This document shows, piece after piece, positions 1 to 13,267 of a stretch of 64,000 nucleotides of DNA. The stretch is taken from assembly GCA_964035545.1 (NCBI GenBank), contig OZ037772.1, forward strand, positions 3,471,038-3,535,037. The letters run 5' to 3'. The notes beneath the pieces were generated by a model that saw only the letters and a program-made list of their open reading frames with translations, was not told the origin of the DNA and searched no databases. This DNA is from Bugula neritina (taxonomy: Eukaryota > Bryozoa > Gymnolaemata > Cheilostomatida > Bugulidae). Within the stretch, counting starts at the first letter, position 1. Each line of letters opens with the position of its first letter. The translations under genes and the position numbers were made by a program.

Positions 1-3000
1 CGTGATCAAGCAATTCACGAGACGTTCATAGTCAGCCAGCTGAAGGAGGACGCCATCCTGGGAATGCCGTTTCTGGAGAAACACCAGTGTCACATGGATT
101 TCCAGAAGTCAGTGGTGGTGATGGCTGGGAAGGAGCTTGTCTGCGTCGACAAGTTCGGAAGGCCCTTGGTGGGCGGAGTCCAGGTAGTGCGGGACTGCAC
201 GGTTCCGGGGAGATCCCAGGCGACTCTTCGCTGCAGAGTCAACTGCAAGGGGATCGCCGGCCTGGGGGTGGTTGAGGGAACGCACGGAGCGATCTGACTA
301 GCAAACAGCCTAAATCGGCTAGATTGTCGGCAGGAGCTCCTCGTGCAGTGCATCAACCCCTTCACGGAACCTGTCCGATTATCGGCTGGAGCGCTGGTGG
401 GGAAGTACCACTTCATCCAGGAAGCGGATGTGGGTCCGGCACTGGAGACAGTGGCCGACACCCAGGGGAACCCCCCTCACACCAGACGAGGAGCAGTCCC
501 GGAGCATATGGCTGACCTATACGATGGAGCGTGCGGAAACTGTACAAGTAGTACTGAACGCCAAGTACTGGCTCAACTACTTGCAGAGTACAGTGATGTC
601 TTCAGTCGTGGCGATGGAGACATGGGGCTGACCAAGGTCATCTCCCACGAGATACCCCTGGCAGCCGGCACCACTCCCATCAGGCAGCCTACCCGGCGTC
701 TAGGCCCGGAGAAGGAGAAGGAGGTGAGCCGACAGGTACAGGATCTTCTCGACCGGGATCTGATTGAGCCTGCCCACGGTGCGTGGAGCTCTCCAGTAGT
801 CCTGGTCAAGAAGAAGGATGGTAGCTGGAGATTCTGCGTGGACTACCGCAGACTCAACAGCGTTACCATCCAGGACGCCTACCCTCTCCCACGGATAGAT
901 GAGTCTCTAGATGCCCTCGCGGGTAGCAAGTACTTCAGTACTTTGGATCTGCTTAGCGGGTACTGGCAAGTACCCCTCAGTCCTGATGCCCAGGACAAAG
1001 CAGCATTCATCACCCGCGACGGGCTCTGGAAGTGGAAAGTACTGCCATTTGGATTAACGTCCGCTCCGGCAACTTTCCAACGGCTCATGGAGCAGGTCCT
1101 CAGTGGGTTACACTGGAAGACCCTCCTCATCTATCTGGACAACGTCATTGTCATCTCCCCAGACTTCTCGACTCATGTCAGTCGTCTGCGGGAGGTCTTT
1201 GACCGTCTCCGGGCAGCTGGACTGAAGCTGAAGCCCTCCAAGTGTGCACTCCTGCAGCCGGAAGTCACGTACCTGGGCCATGTGGTTGGCCGTGATGGGG
1301 TCGCTACCGACCCGGAGAAGGTACAGGCTGTGAAGGAGTGGACTGTCCCCCGTAACCTCCCTGAGTTGCGCGCGTTCCTGGGCCTAGCAGGGTACTACCG
1401 GCAGTACATACCTGGCTTCGCAGGAGTGGCTCAGCCGTTGAATCGGCTGACCGCAAAGGGGGTCCGGTGGCAGTGGACACAGGAGGAGCAGCAGGCATTT
1501 GACCACCTTAAGCAGCGGCTAATGGAGGCGCCAATTCTGGCGTATCCTGACCCAGCCCAAGAGTACATCCTGGACACCGACGCCAGCGACCACAGCGTGG
1601 GAGCTGTCCTGTCTCAAGTCCAGGGTGGAAGTGAGGTGGTCGTGGCTTACTACAGCAAGACTCTCGCGGCCGCCGAGAAAAACTACTGCACCACTAGGAA
1701 GGAACTCCTAGCAGTAGTCAAGGCGGTCAAGCACTTTCGGCCATATCTGTATGGGAGAACGTTCCGTTTGCGAACAGACCATGCATCACTGATATGGCTG
1801 TGTAAACGTGCAGAGCCCTCGAGCCAGGTGGCTCGTTGGCTGGAGATTCTTGCCGAGTTCTCCTACCGGATAGAGCACCGTGCTGGCCGGAAGCACGGGA
1901 ACGCCGACGGCATAAGCCGCCGGCCGGTAGGAGACTGTAAGCAGTGCCTGCACATTGAGAAGCGGGACGGGGGACCCGCTCGCCTTGACGTGGAAACAGA
2001 GTTAGGGGAGGGCGCCGTCTATCGATGGGAGCACGGCCATCTTCGGACCGAAACCCACTCAGACGACGTCCAGGCGCTTCACGCCAACCCCACTCTGTAC
2101 CAGAACGTCAAGGAGTTGTGCCGACTCCAGGAGACGCTACCCGGCGCGGTAGCGGACATCTTCCGGGCTAAGAAGGAGGGCCAACGACCTAGCGAGGAAC
2201 AGCAGCGGCAGGGAGACGTTGAGTTCCAACTCCTCTGTCGTCGCTGGGATGCCCTCAAGGTCAGTCCTGATGGCCTCCTGATGATAACGTTAGCAGCAGA
2301 CAACCGTCAGCAGGAGAGGGACCGCGTCGTCTGTCCACGCGCCCTCCGACGGGAACTGATCTGGGACACCCATAAGCAGGCTCACTCTGGAGTCAGTCGG
2401 GTCATCAGGTGTCTGCGGCTGCGTTGGTATTGGCCCGGAATGACTCGGGACGTACGACTGCGGGTACGGCAATGCGAGGTCTGCCAAGCTAGCAAGCATG
2501 GCCGCCCCACGGAAACCACTGGTCGACGCCGGCTATACGCTGGTCGACCGTGGCAGGTAGTGGCGGTGGACCTCGTCGGGCCTATGCCGTTATCCGCCAG
2601 AAGGAACACCTGGATACTGGTGCTCACGGACCACTTTACCCGGTGGGCAGATGCTCTGGCTATTCCAGATGCAACAGCCCCCACGGTGGCCCGTACCCTG
2701 GACCAACATGTGTTCTGTTACCTCGGTTTACCCGAGCAGATACATACGGACCAGGGTGCCCAGTTCCAGTCCCAGCTCATGGGAGACCTCTGCCGGATAT
2801 GGGGGGTGAACCAGAGTCGGACCACCCCATATCACCCGCAAGGGAACGGAGTCGTCGAGCGGAACAACAGGATGTTGGGTGACGCCCTCAGGAGCCTGCT
2901 CCTTGGCCGAGGTCAGGAAGAATGGGACGTGGTGCTGCCGCAAATCATGCGGGCTTACCGCAGCACACCACACTCCGCCACGCAGGAGACCCCAAACTTC

Positions 3001-4245
3001 CTGGTGCTAGGCCGAGAGACGCGGGTTCCGGAACACCTGACATACCATGTTCCTGCCCCCGAGTCACCGGTACACAAATATGTGGAGGGTCTGATAGACA
3101 TCATGGGCAAAGCTCATGATGCACTGCGTACCCAGCAGTGGCAGACCCGCACAGAGGACTCGGAGGAGCCCCCGTTGTACCAGGTGGGAGACTGGGTCTG
3201 GATGGTGAGCTATCGTAGGCGACGCGGACAGTCGGCTAAGCTTCAGCCCAAGTTTGTCGGTCCCTACTGCGTGGTAGAGGTGCTGCCAAACCATACATAC
3301 CGTGTGGAGCGCTCTGGACAGGTCTCAGTCCAGAGCGAGCAGCGCCTGAAGCCGTACCAGGCCAGCCCAGACGCGGTGGGTCAAGCCCCACCCCTCCTGG
3401 AGCCCCACCGCCAGCCCAGCCGTCGAGTACAGGCCACCCGCCCTCGAGAGGTGGAAATTGTGTTCCCCAGAGAGATGGACCAGGAGCAAACCGCCCTGTT
3501 GGAGCAGCTAGAGCGACAACAGAGAGAGGAGCGGGAACAAGAACGACAGCAAGCCCTAGGACCACCACCCCTCCAGGGGGAGGACACCCCCACCCGTGTT
3601 ACGGGTGAAGGCGGGGACCCCCCTTCAGCGGTAGCTGAGGAGCCACCGGCACCAGCAGCACCTATACAGCAGGAACGGAGTCAGAGGGCCAGAAGGCCCC
3701 CCAGATATCTGGCGGACTACCACGTGGGACACATGGAGATGTCCCAACAGAGGAGTGGTACACCCAGTACGGGTAAAAACTCCGAGCCTAAGTTGCAGAA
3801 CAGCCCTGGCAGTACCGGACTTCTCCAAAAGCAATTACCCCCAGACCAGCACAGTCACCTGGACAACAGGTACCCAGCTCTTTCGGGTAATGTTGGCCGA
3901 GGTAGGTGGCGATACCCCATACCTATGGCTAACTTGGACCCCCCTCCAGAAGAAGAGGACGAGGCCACGACCCTACTACCCGCCCAGCTGATTGGAGATG
4001 GCGCTACCGCAGCCACCACCCAGCCTCTACGGGTAGCGCTGGCAAGACTGGGCAAGGAGCCTGGAGCACCAGGCAGCCAGATAGAAGAGAAAACCCAGCC
4101 GACCCACTCACAATTGCCCCGTCACGGGCAGAGTATGGCACTTCCTTATCGAGAGTGCGTCCTAGATAGTGCAATCCAGGCCTGGTCCGGTACCCTTGAC
4201 CGTTGTACAGAAGGGATAGAAAGCCTGGTGCACCACCTCAAATAA
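1..4245 (+). pseudogene. pol: pol polyprotein of element 1: protease end, RT, RNase H, integrase (inactivated)
   Basis: The reading frame runs from base 1 and is open except for a TGA at 295-297, between the protease and RT regions; the other two elements read through there. The 1300-residue part from 343 holds RT, with YLDN where YxDD is expected (codon 1141-1143 is AAC, so the second catalytic Asp is Asn at residue 267). RNase H follows (TDAS near residue 412), then an integrase HHCC zinc region and a correct D,D-35-E triad at D743, D803 and E839, a GPY/F-type domain (KFVGPY), and an acidic, Pro/Glu-rich tail to 4245. There is no chromodomain and no zinc-finger 3' ORF like those of elements 2 and 3. 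The stop and the Asp-to-Asn change make autonomous activity unlikely. Confidence 0.92.
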
Positions 4246-4455
4246 CTGAACCGGACAATTGGGAGCCGCCAGCATTGGCCAGCCGGACTGTATATATTAC
4301 GGGTACTACTATCGTTTATATTATTGTGATACGTGTGACTAATCATAATACTTTCTGTTAATCGCATATTTTTCTACTTTTGTGTTTTATTTTTTTGTTT
4401 TCTTTTTGTTTTGTGTGAAATGATTGTTCTGTTATCGAAAAGAGGATGCTTTTCG

Positions 4456-4467
4456 ATGGGGGGAGAA
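4456..4467 (+). other. Polypurine tract of element 1
   Basis: A purine run (ATGGGGGGAGAA) directly precedes TG at 4468, as expected for the plus-strand primer next to a 3' LTR. It is bracketed by short inverted repeats: AGAGGATG at 4441-4448 pairs with CATCCTCT at 4481-4488. Confidence 0.6.
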
Positions 4468-4519
4468 TGTAATGGATTCTCATCCTCTATTGTTCTGAAA
4501 TAACTGCGTGCATCAGTAT

Positions 4520-4585
4520 ACTATAAATACTGTTGCGTATCGTATAATTACAGCATTAAGAACGATACGCAACAGTATTTATAGT
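4520..4585. repeat. Perfect 24-bp inverted repeat (hairpin) in the presumed LTR of element 1
   Basis: Arms at 4520-4543 and 4562-4585 are exact reverse complements, separated by an 18-base loop (4544-4561). Pairing stops on both sides, so the arms are bounded. Such perfection in AT-rich DNA suggests selection or a recent foldback insertion. Confidence 0.9.
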
Positions 4586-4731
4586 TAGGTAAGCTAGCTT
4601 GCTAATGCCTAAGTATGGTGATTACTGTTAAGCTTTCAGCATAATGTAATTTTACTGAAATACGCATTCTGAAGTTATGTAATATTTTTTTTACTAATGT
4701 TGCTTTCTTTTGTGTGTGTCCTTTGTTGCTG

Positions 4732-4831
4732 AGATCGGCATTTCGGTTTTCCGAAATGCCGATATGCCGAAAATCGGCGTTTTGGCATTTCGGAGTCCCG
4801 AAATGCCGATATTCGGCATTTCGAGTGCACT
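4732..4831. repeat. Cluster of short inverted repeats built on CGAAATGCCGAT
   Basis: The 12-13 bp word ATCGGCATTTCGG and its reverse complement alternate several times. 4734-4746 and 4751-4763 form a perfect 13-bp stem with a TTTT loop, and further partial copies run to about 4831. The block is more GC-rich than its surroundings and is not coding. It could be a small foldback element or satellite fragment. Confidence 0.85.
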
Positions 4832-5432
4832 CAATATCTCATGTTTACTCACGACAACCTGTTTGCTTAGCAGAATATTGGATATCCCATTCCTAACCTA
4901 GACTACACAATGTTCTCCAACCTATCACATGACACTAGTAAAACTATACAATTCAAGAAAATCAATGATGTATTTAAACATGAAAAATAACCCAATGTTG
5001 AGTCGACCGGCCTTTTAATTTGCAGTGAAATTTACTTGCACTCAATTCCCATAAAATAATGTTAAAATTGCATTTGAAATAGTCCGGCAGCCATACAGGC
5101 TCATCTGGTAATGTACGTCATTCGAAACATCAACAATTATATGTCCCAGATGTTGCAGCAGATAAATATTTCCAGGCTCATGGAGGTACCAGAAAAAATA
5201 GTAGGTAAATAAAAACTGTATGACCAGCAGCGTAAATAAATAAACTAATGTCTGGCAGATAAATGTAAGTAAAGTTTCAGATACGGACGCTGTACTGTTA
5301 GCATACATACTACACATAATATGTTGAGTTGAGTAAATAAGCAGGAAATAGTCATACAGGAAGTAGTTGCACAGAAAGTGATGAAACAGGAAGTGATGAA
5401 ACAGGAAGTAGTTGCACAGGAAGTACTGATAC

Positions 5433-7147
5433 CCTTCTCTGAGTGAGATAGAGTGTGAACACCGAGTGTGACCTTGAACTCTTGTCATGCATGCCGGTAC
5501 TGACAGTGGCACGCTGCCGATTACCCAGAGTCAGCAGTTTCTACGGAACATGAAACACATTTGATTACCAGCTGCAGAAGTCTTGAGATGTTCTCTTAAG
5601 TGAAATTAGTCCACAATTCTTTTCAAATAGATATAAAACATATATAAAAGTTTGAGAGTTGAAGTTTGAAGGCTATAATAATGCATACATTCTGTTTGTT
5701 GCTCGAGAAAGCTTTATTATTTGCCAGCAGATCGGGAATCTTCTCGTTGTAGATCTCAAAGAAAGATGTCTCCACATTCACAGAACACTGAAACATGAAG
5801 TAGACGACATAATGGCACTGCTGAAATATAATGCAGACATAAAACCATCACAACAAAGTCAAGGTAAAAAGATATTGTTGCTAAAAAGTTATGTATATAA
5901 TAATTTATTTCAGATTTGTGCAATTATTATGAAATAACACTCTATACTAGTCTATCGTCATCAAAACATAACTCTGATTAGCTACTCTGTGATAATGTTC
6001 CCTCTAATCTGTAGCTCAAAAAGAGTAAATAATAGCCTCAGTACCATCAGACTCACCACATTATTATTGGCGAACTGTAGCTTGTTGACCCTGTGAAACA
6101 GCTCTTCGGAGAATCTTGGTATAACTCCATCACCGCTGCTGTGTCCCATAATGCTGTAACTCTTCCCAGACCCTGTCTGGCCGTACACAAACAGACAAGT
6201 GTTGTAACCTTGAAACGCTCTCGTCAAAATGGGTTGGGCAACGCATCCATACAACCTCTGATGACTGGAGAATCCCGGGCTATGCGAGTCAAAAGAGTCG
6301 AACGAGCAGTCGTACTGAGACGTGTGTGCCGGACTGCTATCTGAAAGAATATGGGAAAGGCTACAAACAGCACAGCTAAACAGAGGTCAAAGGACATTCA
6401 AACAGGTGAAATACACTTTAATACAGCCGAACAGTAACTCAAATGAGTTTATGGAAGCTATATAAATGTTCATATTTCCTCTTAAGTGAAGAGGGGACAA
6501 CTCCACTGATTAGTTTAATAAACAAGTATTCCTTGTGAGACGCAGTGTTTGAGTGTATACTTGTGCTGGTTAAAGCAGAGTGTGAACAAAAGTATTTCAA
6601 ATACGTGGTCGCAGTGTCGTACTGACTAGGTGGAGTCCCCTACAACAGAAGCAGGGTGCTCTGTTGCAGATGAGACTGTTCATGTTGAGGAACTAAAAGA
6701 CCTGCCCTCACCACCACCAGCCATACAGTTGCCCCCCCCCCCCCCGACACTCATTTGGACTACTTCTACTGCTAGTATTTTGTGGAGCCTGATCCATGTA
6801 TAATAGAGTGACCTAGACCCACCGACTATCTTCTTCTCTCATCTCTCCGCCCTTCTCACCCTCCCGTCATAATAAGAGGAAGAGTTGCATTAGTCGGCTA
6901 CCAGTAATATAGAGGAGAGAGATTCAGACGCCGCGATCTCCAGCACTGATCACACAGCAATTAGGTCACTGCTATTATCAGTACATGCTATATTAGAAGT
7001 AGCAACATGGCTACCAACAACATAGCAATGTGCACTTCTTTCAACTCACCTGAGTGAACAGGAAGAGAAGTAAATGCTCTGCTTTGAGCTGATTGACTTC
7101 TGGTGCCATTACTAAATACTAGTTGAGTCACAGAATCTGGTAGTTTA
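5433..7147 (-). CDS. Kinesin motor-domain gene, KIF14/kinesin-3-like (four motor exons)
   Basis: Microtubule motor ATPase; exons are read on the - strand. 7050-7147 encodes a segment like the N-terminal part of KIF14 motors (TQLVFSNG). 6057-6340 carries the P-loop GQTGSGKS and the preceding GYNTCLFVY. 5689-5787 carries FFEIYNEKIPDLL. 5433-5540 carries the LGNRQRAT stretch and the switch I motif SSRSHSVF. Donor and acceptor signals are present (the donor at 5683-5688 is weak) and phases agree across all four exons. The first strand (VAVRVRP) and the DLAGSE exon were not found; the latter may lie left of element 1, outside the window. The usual segment of about 40 residues containing the REHP/GPYV region, between EIYNEK and LGN, is not recognisable in the 148-base intron between the last two exons, so this may be a decayed or divergent copy. 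The assignment to kinesin is firm; the subfamily is not. Confidence 0.85.
6732..6745. repeat. Homopolymer run of 14 C
   Basis: An uninterrupted C run lies in an apparent intron of the kinesin gene. It is prone to length error in sequencing. Confidence 0.9.
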
Positions 7148-8049
7148 CTAAAACATACAAAGAAACAGTCAGACTTGCTTTTCAAGGTTTCTATATCAAA
7201 AATCATATTAATGTGAAGCATGATAAAAATAACTCAGTGTACATACTGTAAGTGAAAACAACATTTAAAGCAAGTGGGCTTATATGGTCAGAATTTGAGT
7301 AAAATACTCTTTAAGAAATCCTATGCCAACAAACACTGCGTGATAGATAACTTCTATTTAATTTTATAATCATTATTCTACAAAATTATATTTATTTTAC
7401 AAGCAAATTCAATAACTTTATCAAAAAAGTTCTATGATTATATGATCGATCAAAATCTCAGTAAAGATACAACTAATATACATAGTACTAAGATGTTATG
7501 AAGAGTAACTCAAATAATTCTAACATAGCTGTGTTTTATTACTTTGAGTTACAACAACAGTTGTGCTCAGACTAGACTGCGGATGTGTAAGATCGTTGTG
7601 CAGACAAAGCATCACAGTAAACATGCCTACTGTCACTGCCTTGACAAAACCTCATGTTACCCTGTATGCTAATCATATTGATAAAAGTTATTTTTAGTTG
7701 AATTAATTTTCCGGCTTATAGTATGAATCTGCACTTACGCCACATATTGGTTACTAGAGGGCGCTCCAGGTAGGCCAGTCTCATGCGCAGCGACAGAACC
7801 ATATTGATAACTTGACTGTGTGATAGGACTTTTATTACTGCAGCACGGTTAGGAAATTATGTCTATTAAAGTAAAGTCCGAAAAATTACAAAGAAATACA
7901 GTGATTGACTAGTTAGATATACATTAAATAAACATAATAAAACGCAGATAATAAATTATATACATGTTATTAAATTAAATTTTGTGACTAAAACAAAATC
8001 CTTGTAGCTATCCATGCTGATCTTTTGACAGCGGTATAAAAACAAGCAC

Positions 8050-10015
<1,966 letters not shown>

Positions 10016-11619
10016 CTAAAGGGAAATTTCATGACATCATTTCCTTCCATATTACAACAGTAAGTAGATATATTATGATCAATACCAAAACTATGCCAAC
10101 CCAATTTCCAAACTACCATTCAGATTTGGCATGTAAGCCAATAAATTAATATGAATAGACTCATTTCAAACTATCACAAGAGTTTGCTATTTTATGATGC
10201 TGTAAGTAAACTGTGGTATAAAAATTAATGTAAAACACGCTTTTTAGTGACTGTAGTACATGTAGAACTAGTAGTTTCTCAAAATTTTATAATGCAAAAA
10301 ACTCTAAAATTTTATGCTGATTCATCAACTTATATTTTAATGTAGAATACCTCTATCCTCTTTTCTAACTGTAGATCACTCACTATCTATGTTTGTATAC
10401 ATATCATTTGTTAAAAGACTCTCAATTTATCAGATTATTTAAAACTACATTTTTCTCTTTATTTCACTTAAATTTCAACATAAAAATTCAATTGAGTATG
10501 AAATAACGTTAAAATTAACTTCAAGAATCTTGGTATGTTTTTAAAAATATAAAACCCTATTTCAAACTTTGATAATTTAGAAAAAATTAGTTTAAAATCA
10601 TTTGTATATAATTGCAGCAACAATTACTATTAGTTAATTGAAAAAGGTTTTGATTTAGCTGACCTATGGCTAATAATAAATTGTTCAAATTTTTGTACAC
10701 GTGTCACCAACTTTAAATTACTTAGTTTACAAATACTTTTGCTGGTCTTAAGAGTCTATCGATGATAAAAATAGTCTTTCCTTCCACAAGTGAGCTAACA
10801 TTGAAATCAACATTTATTTGATCTTGTCTTCAGCTTCTGCCCAGATATGGCAATTTCAACTTGCTAAACCAAAATTGAAAAGTTCATTTCTATCATTATT
10901 GCATATGAAATGAGCATTTCGCAGTTGAACTCATCAGAAATGACAGAATTAATATGAAAAAAATGAAATACAGTTTAAATTAGATCAAATTTGTTTGCAG
11001 TTTTACTGCATTGTCATGGCCCATGAGCATAATATCAACATGTATACAGCTAATAGCATGACTGTTTTACTACTAATATTATAAGTTTTTACTTTCAGCA
11101 TAATCGACTATTACACTTACTATAGCAATAGGCATGGTCAATGACCATAAATTAAGTGTTAGCATGGCTATCAGTAATAAGTACAGCATAATAGATTATT
11201 ATTATAAATGTATTTATACAAATAGTAACGGTAATACTAAAAGTAATATTTTTAGCTATAATTGGTATCCACCAGTTTGCACTACAATTTTAAATTACAT
11301 ACAGCTTCAACTTGAAAGTAAGAGTGAAACGTTTAATAGTTATTACTATAACTATGACTAATAAGATTAGTATAATATGGTAAACCTGATACTTAACCTA
11401 TTTGTAGATTCTAAACTTTTAAATTAGACCTAATAGTAATAGTAATAGTAGTAGCAGCAACCTTGCGGTAACTCCTACAGTTAATCCTAGTTCTATCATC
11501 TATCAGTATCATTATGATTATCATTATGATTATTACTATCAGTATCAGTACCACCATCACCATGACTTCAAGTCTAAAACTATTACTATGAGTATCAGTA
11601 TGACTGACTGTGAGAGTAT
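10016..11619. other. Intergenic AT-rich stretch, no gene seen
   Basis: No exon-like segment was found. From about 11420 it becomes simple repeat (AGTAAT, then ATTATGATTATC and AGTATC motifs). Element 2 is inserted in this repeat, which resumes after 19,126. Confidence 0.6.
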
Positions 11620-11925
11620 TGTTATAGTTTTCAGATTTAGGGTTGATATGCTATCCAGAGAGTCTATTTATCTAGTATAGAACTACACCAGGCTAAGTCG
11701 AGTGAACGAGTATATTTTATACACAACTATACATTATAAAAACACGATACATTATTTCTAACAAGTTACACATCTAATCTATTTCACACTCTAGCTTCGA
11801 CTGAGTTAGCAGCGGGAAACTACAATTGCTGCTAACTATCAACTACGCTAATTGGCTATCCATTGTTCCGGGTCAATTACGCGACCCTACATGTTGTGCT
11901 GCTGGTAGTTCCACGAACCACCACA
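11620..11925 (-). repeat. 3' LTR of element 2
   Basis: 306 bp, TG...CA in element orientation, and apparently identical to the copy at 18817-19122. A polypurine stretch (GGTGGGGGCGG) ends just before it at about 11926-11936. Confidence 0.95.
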
Positions 11926-12214
11926 CCGCCCCCACCAGCAGAAAGCCATCTTTCTGATATATATATAAAAAAAAACATTCAATAGTAATTGCATACATCA
12001 GTGGACAAAAATAATACATAATATACAGGAAGAGACATAATAATAGACAGAGTCACTGTAACGATCCGTTGCATACAATTGGCCAGCTGTAGATAGACGA
12101 GGAATACTAGCTAGCTGTGGTATTAGACAAGGAATAACCTGTCTAGCAGTTAAGCATTTGCACGATTTTGGTTCCTCACCAAATGTGGAGTTGTGGAGTA
12201 TTCTGGGTAGCATA

Positions 12215-13002
12215 CTAGAGTCCTTGTTGGGCACGCCGGTGCTTGGCTTGGCATGTACGCAGTTTCCGTTTCATACGGCATACAGATCCCTTGAGCTGGA
12301 AGAGTCCTGTGGTAGTGTTGAGTAGATCTGGTGCCAGCTGGGTGAACTCTTCTTGTAATCGTAGGAGGCGTTCTTCTACTGTAGCTAGTCGTACCGGGTC
12401 TGGGGATGGTGTCCGTCTGCGGCGTAAGGGTGGACTGGGGGACCTGGTCCGTCTCTTCGCCGGGGTAGGGGAGATCTCTCCTTCTTCTGGATATGTAGTT
12501 TCCTCGGGGGTGTATGTAATTGGAGGGCGGTCAGATACCAGCGGGGATTGTTGGCGGGCGTTGTCTAACACACGTTGGAACCCCGAGGATAGAACGGCTA
12601 ATAGCATGGCCTTCTTTACCAGAGGTCGTATATATGTGAGGAACTCCGGGTACAGCTTAGCGTCGACCACATAGTTTTCTCCAGGGAAACAGCCCGCCGC
12701 TCTGTGTCTGGTGACGGGGTAGGGATACACATCATTGTACCCGCAGGGGCAGAAGGTCAGTAGGAGATGAGCATTGACGTGTAGTTTAAGGGAGCGGTGA
12801 GAGGCGCAATCTTCACCACAGATCTGGCATCTCGTCCGTCCTCTGGACCCCCAGGCTGTTTCTATTTCTTCTTCGGTTTGTGGAGACACCCACCGCCAAC
12901 GGCGGCGTAGTGGCTCAGGCCGGTCACCACTAGCATAGTCCTCCGGATACGGAGCGGGAAGTGTTCTATCCCGTACCCTGGTTGTAGCGGGTCGAGTGTA
13001 AT
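12215..13002 (-). CDS. 3' zinc-finger ORF of element 2 (spliced to pol in the predicted transcript)
   Basis: An open frame of 273 codons from an ATG at 13036; the predicted splice acceptor places the exon start at 13002. It holds a C2H2 finger (C-x2-C-x12-H-x3-H), then at once a second metal-binding pattern C-x-C-x12-H-x4-C beginning FCPCG, then a conserved block with YPEFLTYIRPL. A Pro/Arg/Ser-rich linker (RRTRSPSPP) and a Leu-rich C-terminus (VEERLLRLQEEF) likely to form a coiled coil follow. Element 3 has the same arrangement with identical C2H2 spacing although sequence has diverged, which suggests a selected function. Nucleic-acid or chromatin binding is inferred from the fingers; it is not a known Ty3/gypsy component and does not resemble an envelope protein (no signal or membrane segment seen). 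Confidence 0.8.
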
Positions 13003-13266
13003 CTGAAAAAGTTTCAATAGTGTTAGTACAGTACACTGCTGTGTTGTCAGCTTGAACAGCTTGGCAACTCCTAATTCAGTTACCTCGTAGAGATTAATGA
13101 TAGTGAATAGTCAGATAGAACCGTATTGCAATGAGATTATAAAAATCTCTAAGTCAAACTGAGTTCTTACTACGGTATTTCACTAACCTATCTCCAGCTC
13201 GATTGACTCAGTGAGTCAGAGCTGAGCGATGCAATCTAGTTTCGTATTAAGATATAGTTAACTCAC
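13003..13266 (-). other. Predicted intron joining pol to the zinc-finger ORF in element 2
   Basis: Donor GTGAGT at 13261-13266 follows G 13267; the acceptor is CTTTTTCAG ending at 13003. The donor leaves one base of a pol-frame codon and the acceptor supplies two, so pol and the zinc-finger ORF join in frame at an Asp codon. Element 3 shows the same phase, the same Asp codon and a matching acceptor-side word (CACTCG). Confidence 0.6.
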
Positions 13267-13267
13267 C

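Larger units (their letters stand above)
1..4641 (+). mobile_element. Ty3/gypsy LTR retrotransposon, element 1 (5' part outside window)
   Basis: This is the 3' portion of a Ty3/gypsy element entering from the left edge. It covers the end of the protease region, then RT, RNase H, integrase and a long C-terminal tail ending at 4245, about 220 bases of AT-rich UTR, a polypurine tract at 4456-4467 and the probable start of the 3' LTR (TG at 4468). The 5' LTR is outside the window, so the LTR end cannot be fixed by comparison; 4641 is only a guess from a CA dinucleotide. Its pol is clearly related to, but diverged from, that of elements 2 and 3, so it is another subfamily. It lies left of a kinesin gene on the opposite strand and may sit in one of that gene's introns. 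Confidence 0.9.

Noticed and set aside
4734-4763. 13-bp stem with TTTT loop considered as a bacterial-type terminator
   Set aside because: It belongs to a cluster of inverted repeats in animal DNA; no bacterial gene is nearby.
5659-5937. + strand frame of 92 codons with apparent splice sites
   Set aside because: The reverse strand encodes the kinesin segment FFEIYNEKIPDLL; the + frame is its shadow.
12215-13036. 3' ORF of element 2 considered as a retroviral envelope gene
   Set aside because: No signal peptide, membrane segment or cleavage site; zinc fingers instead.
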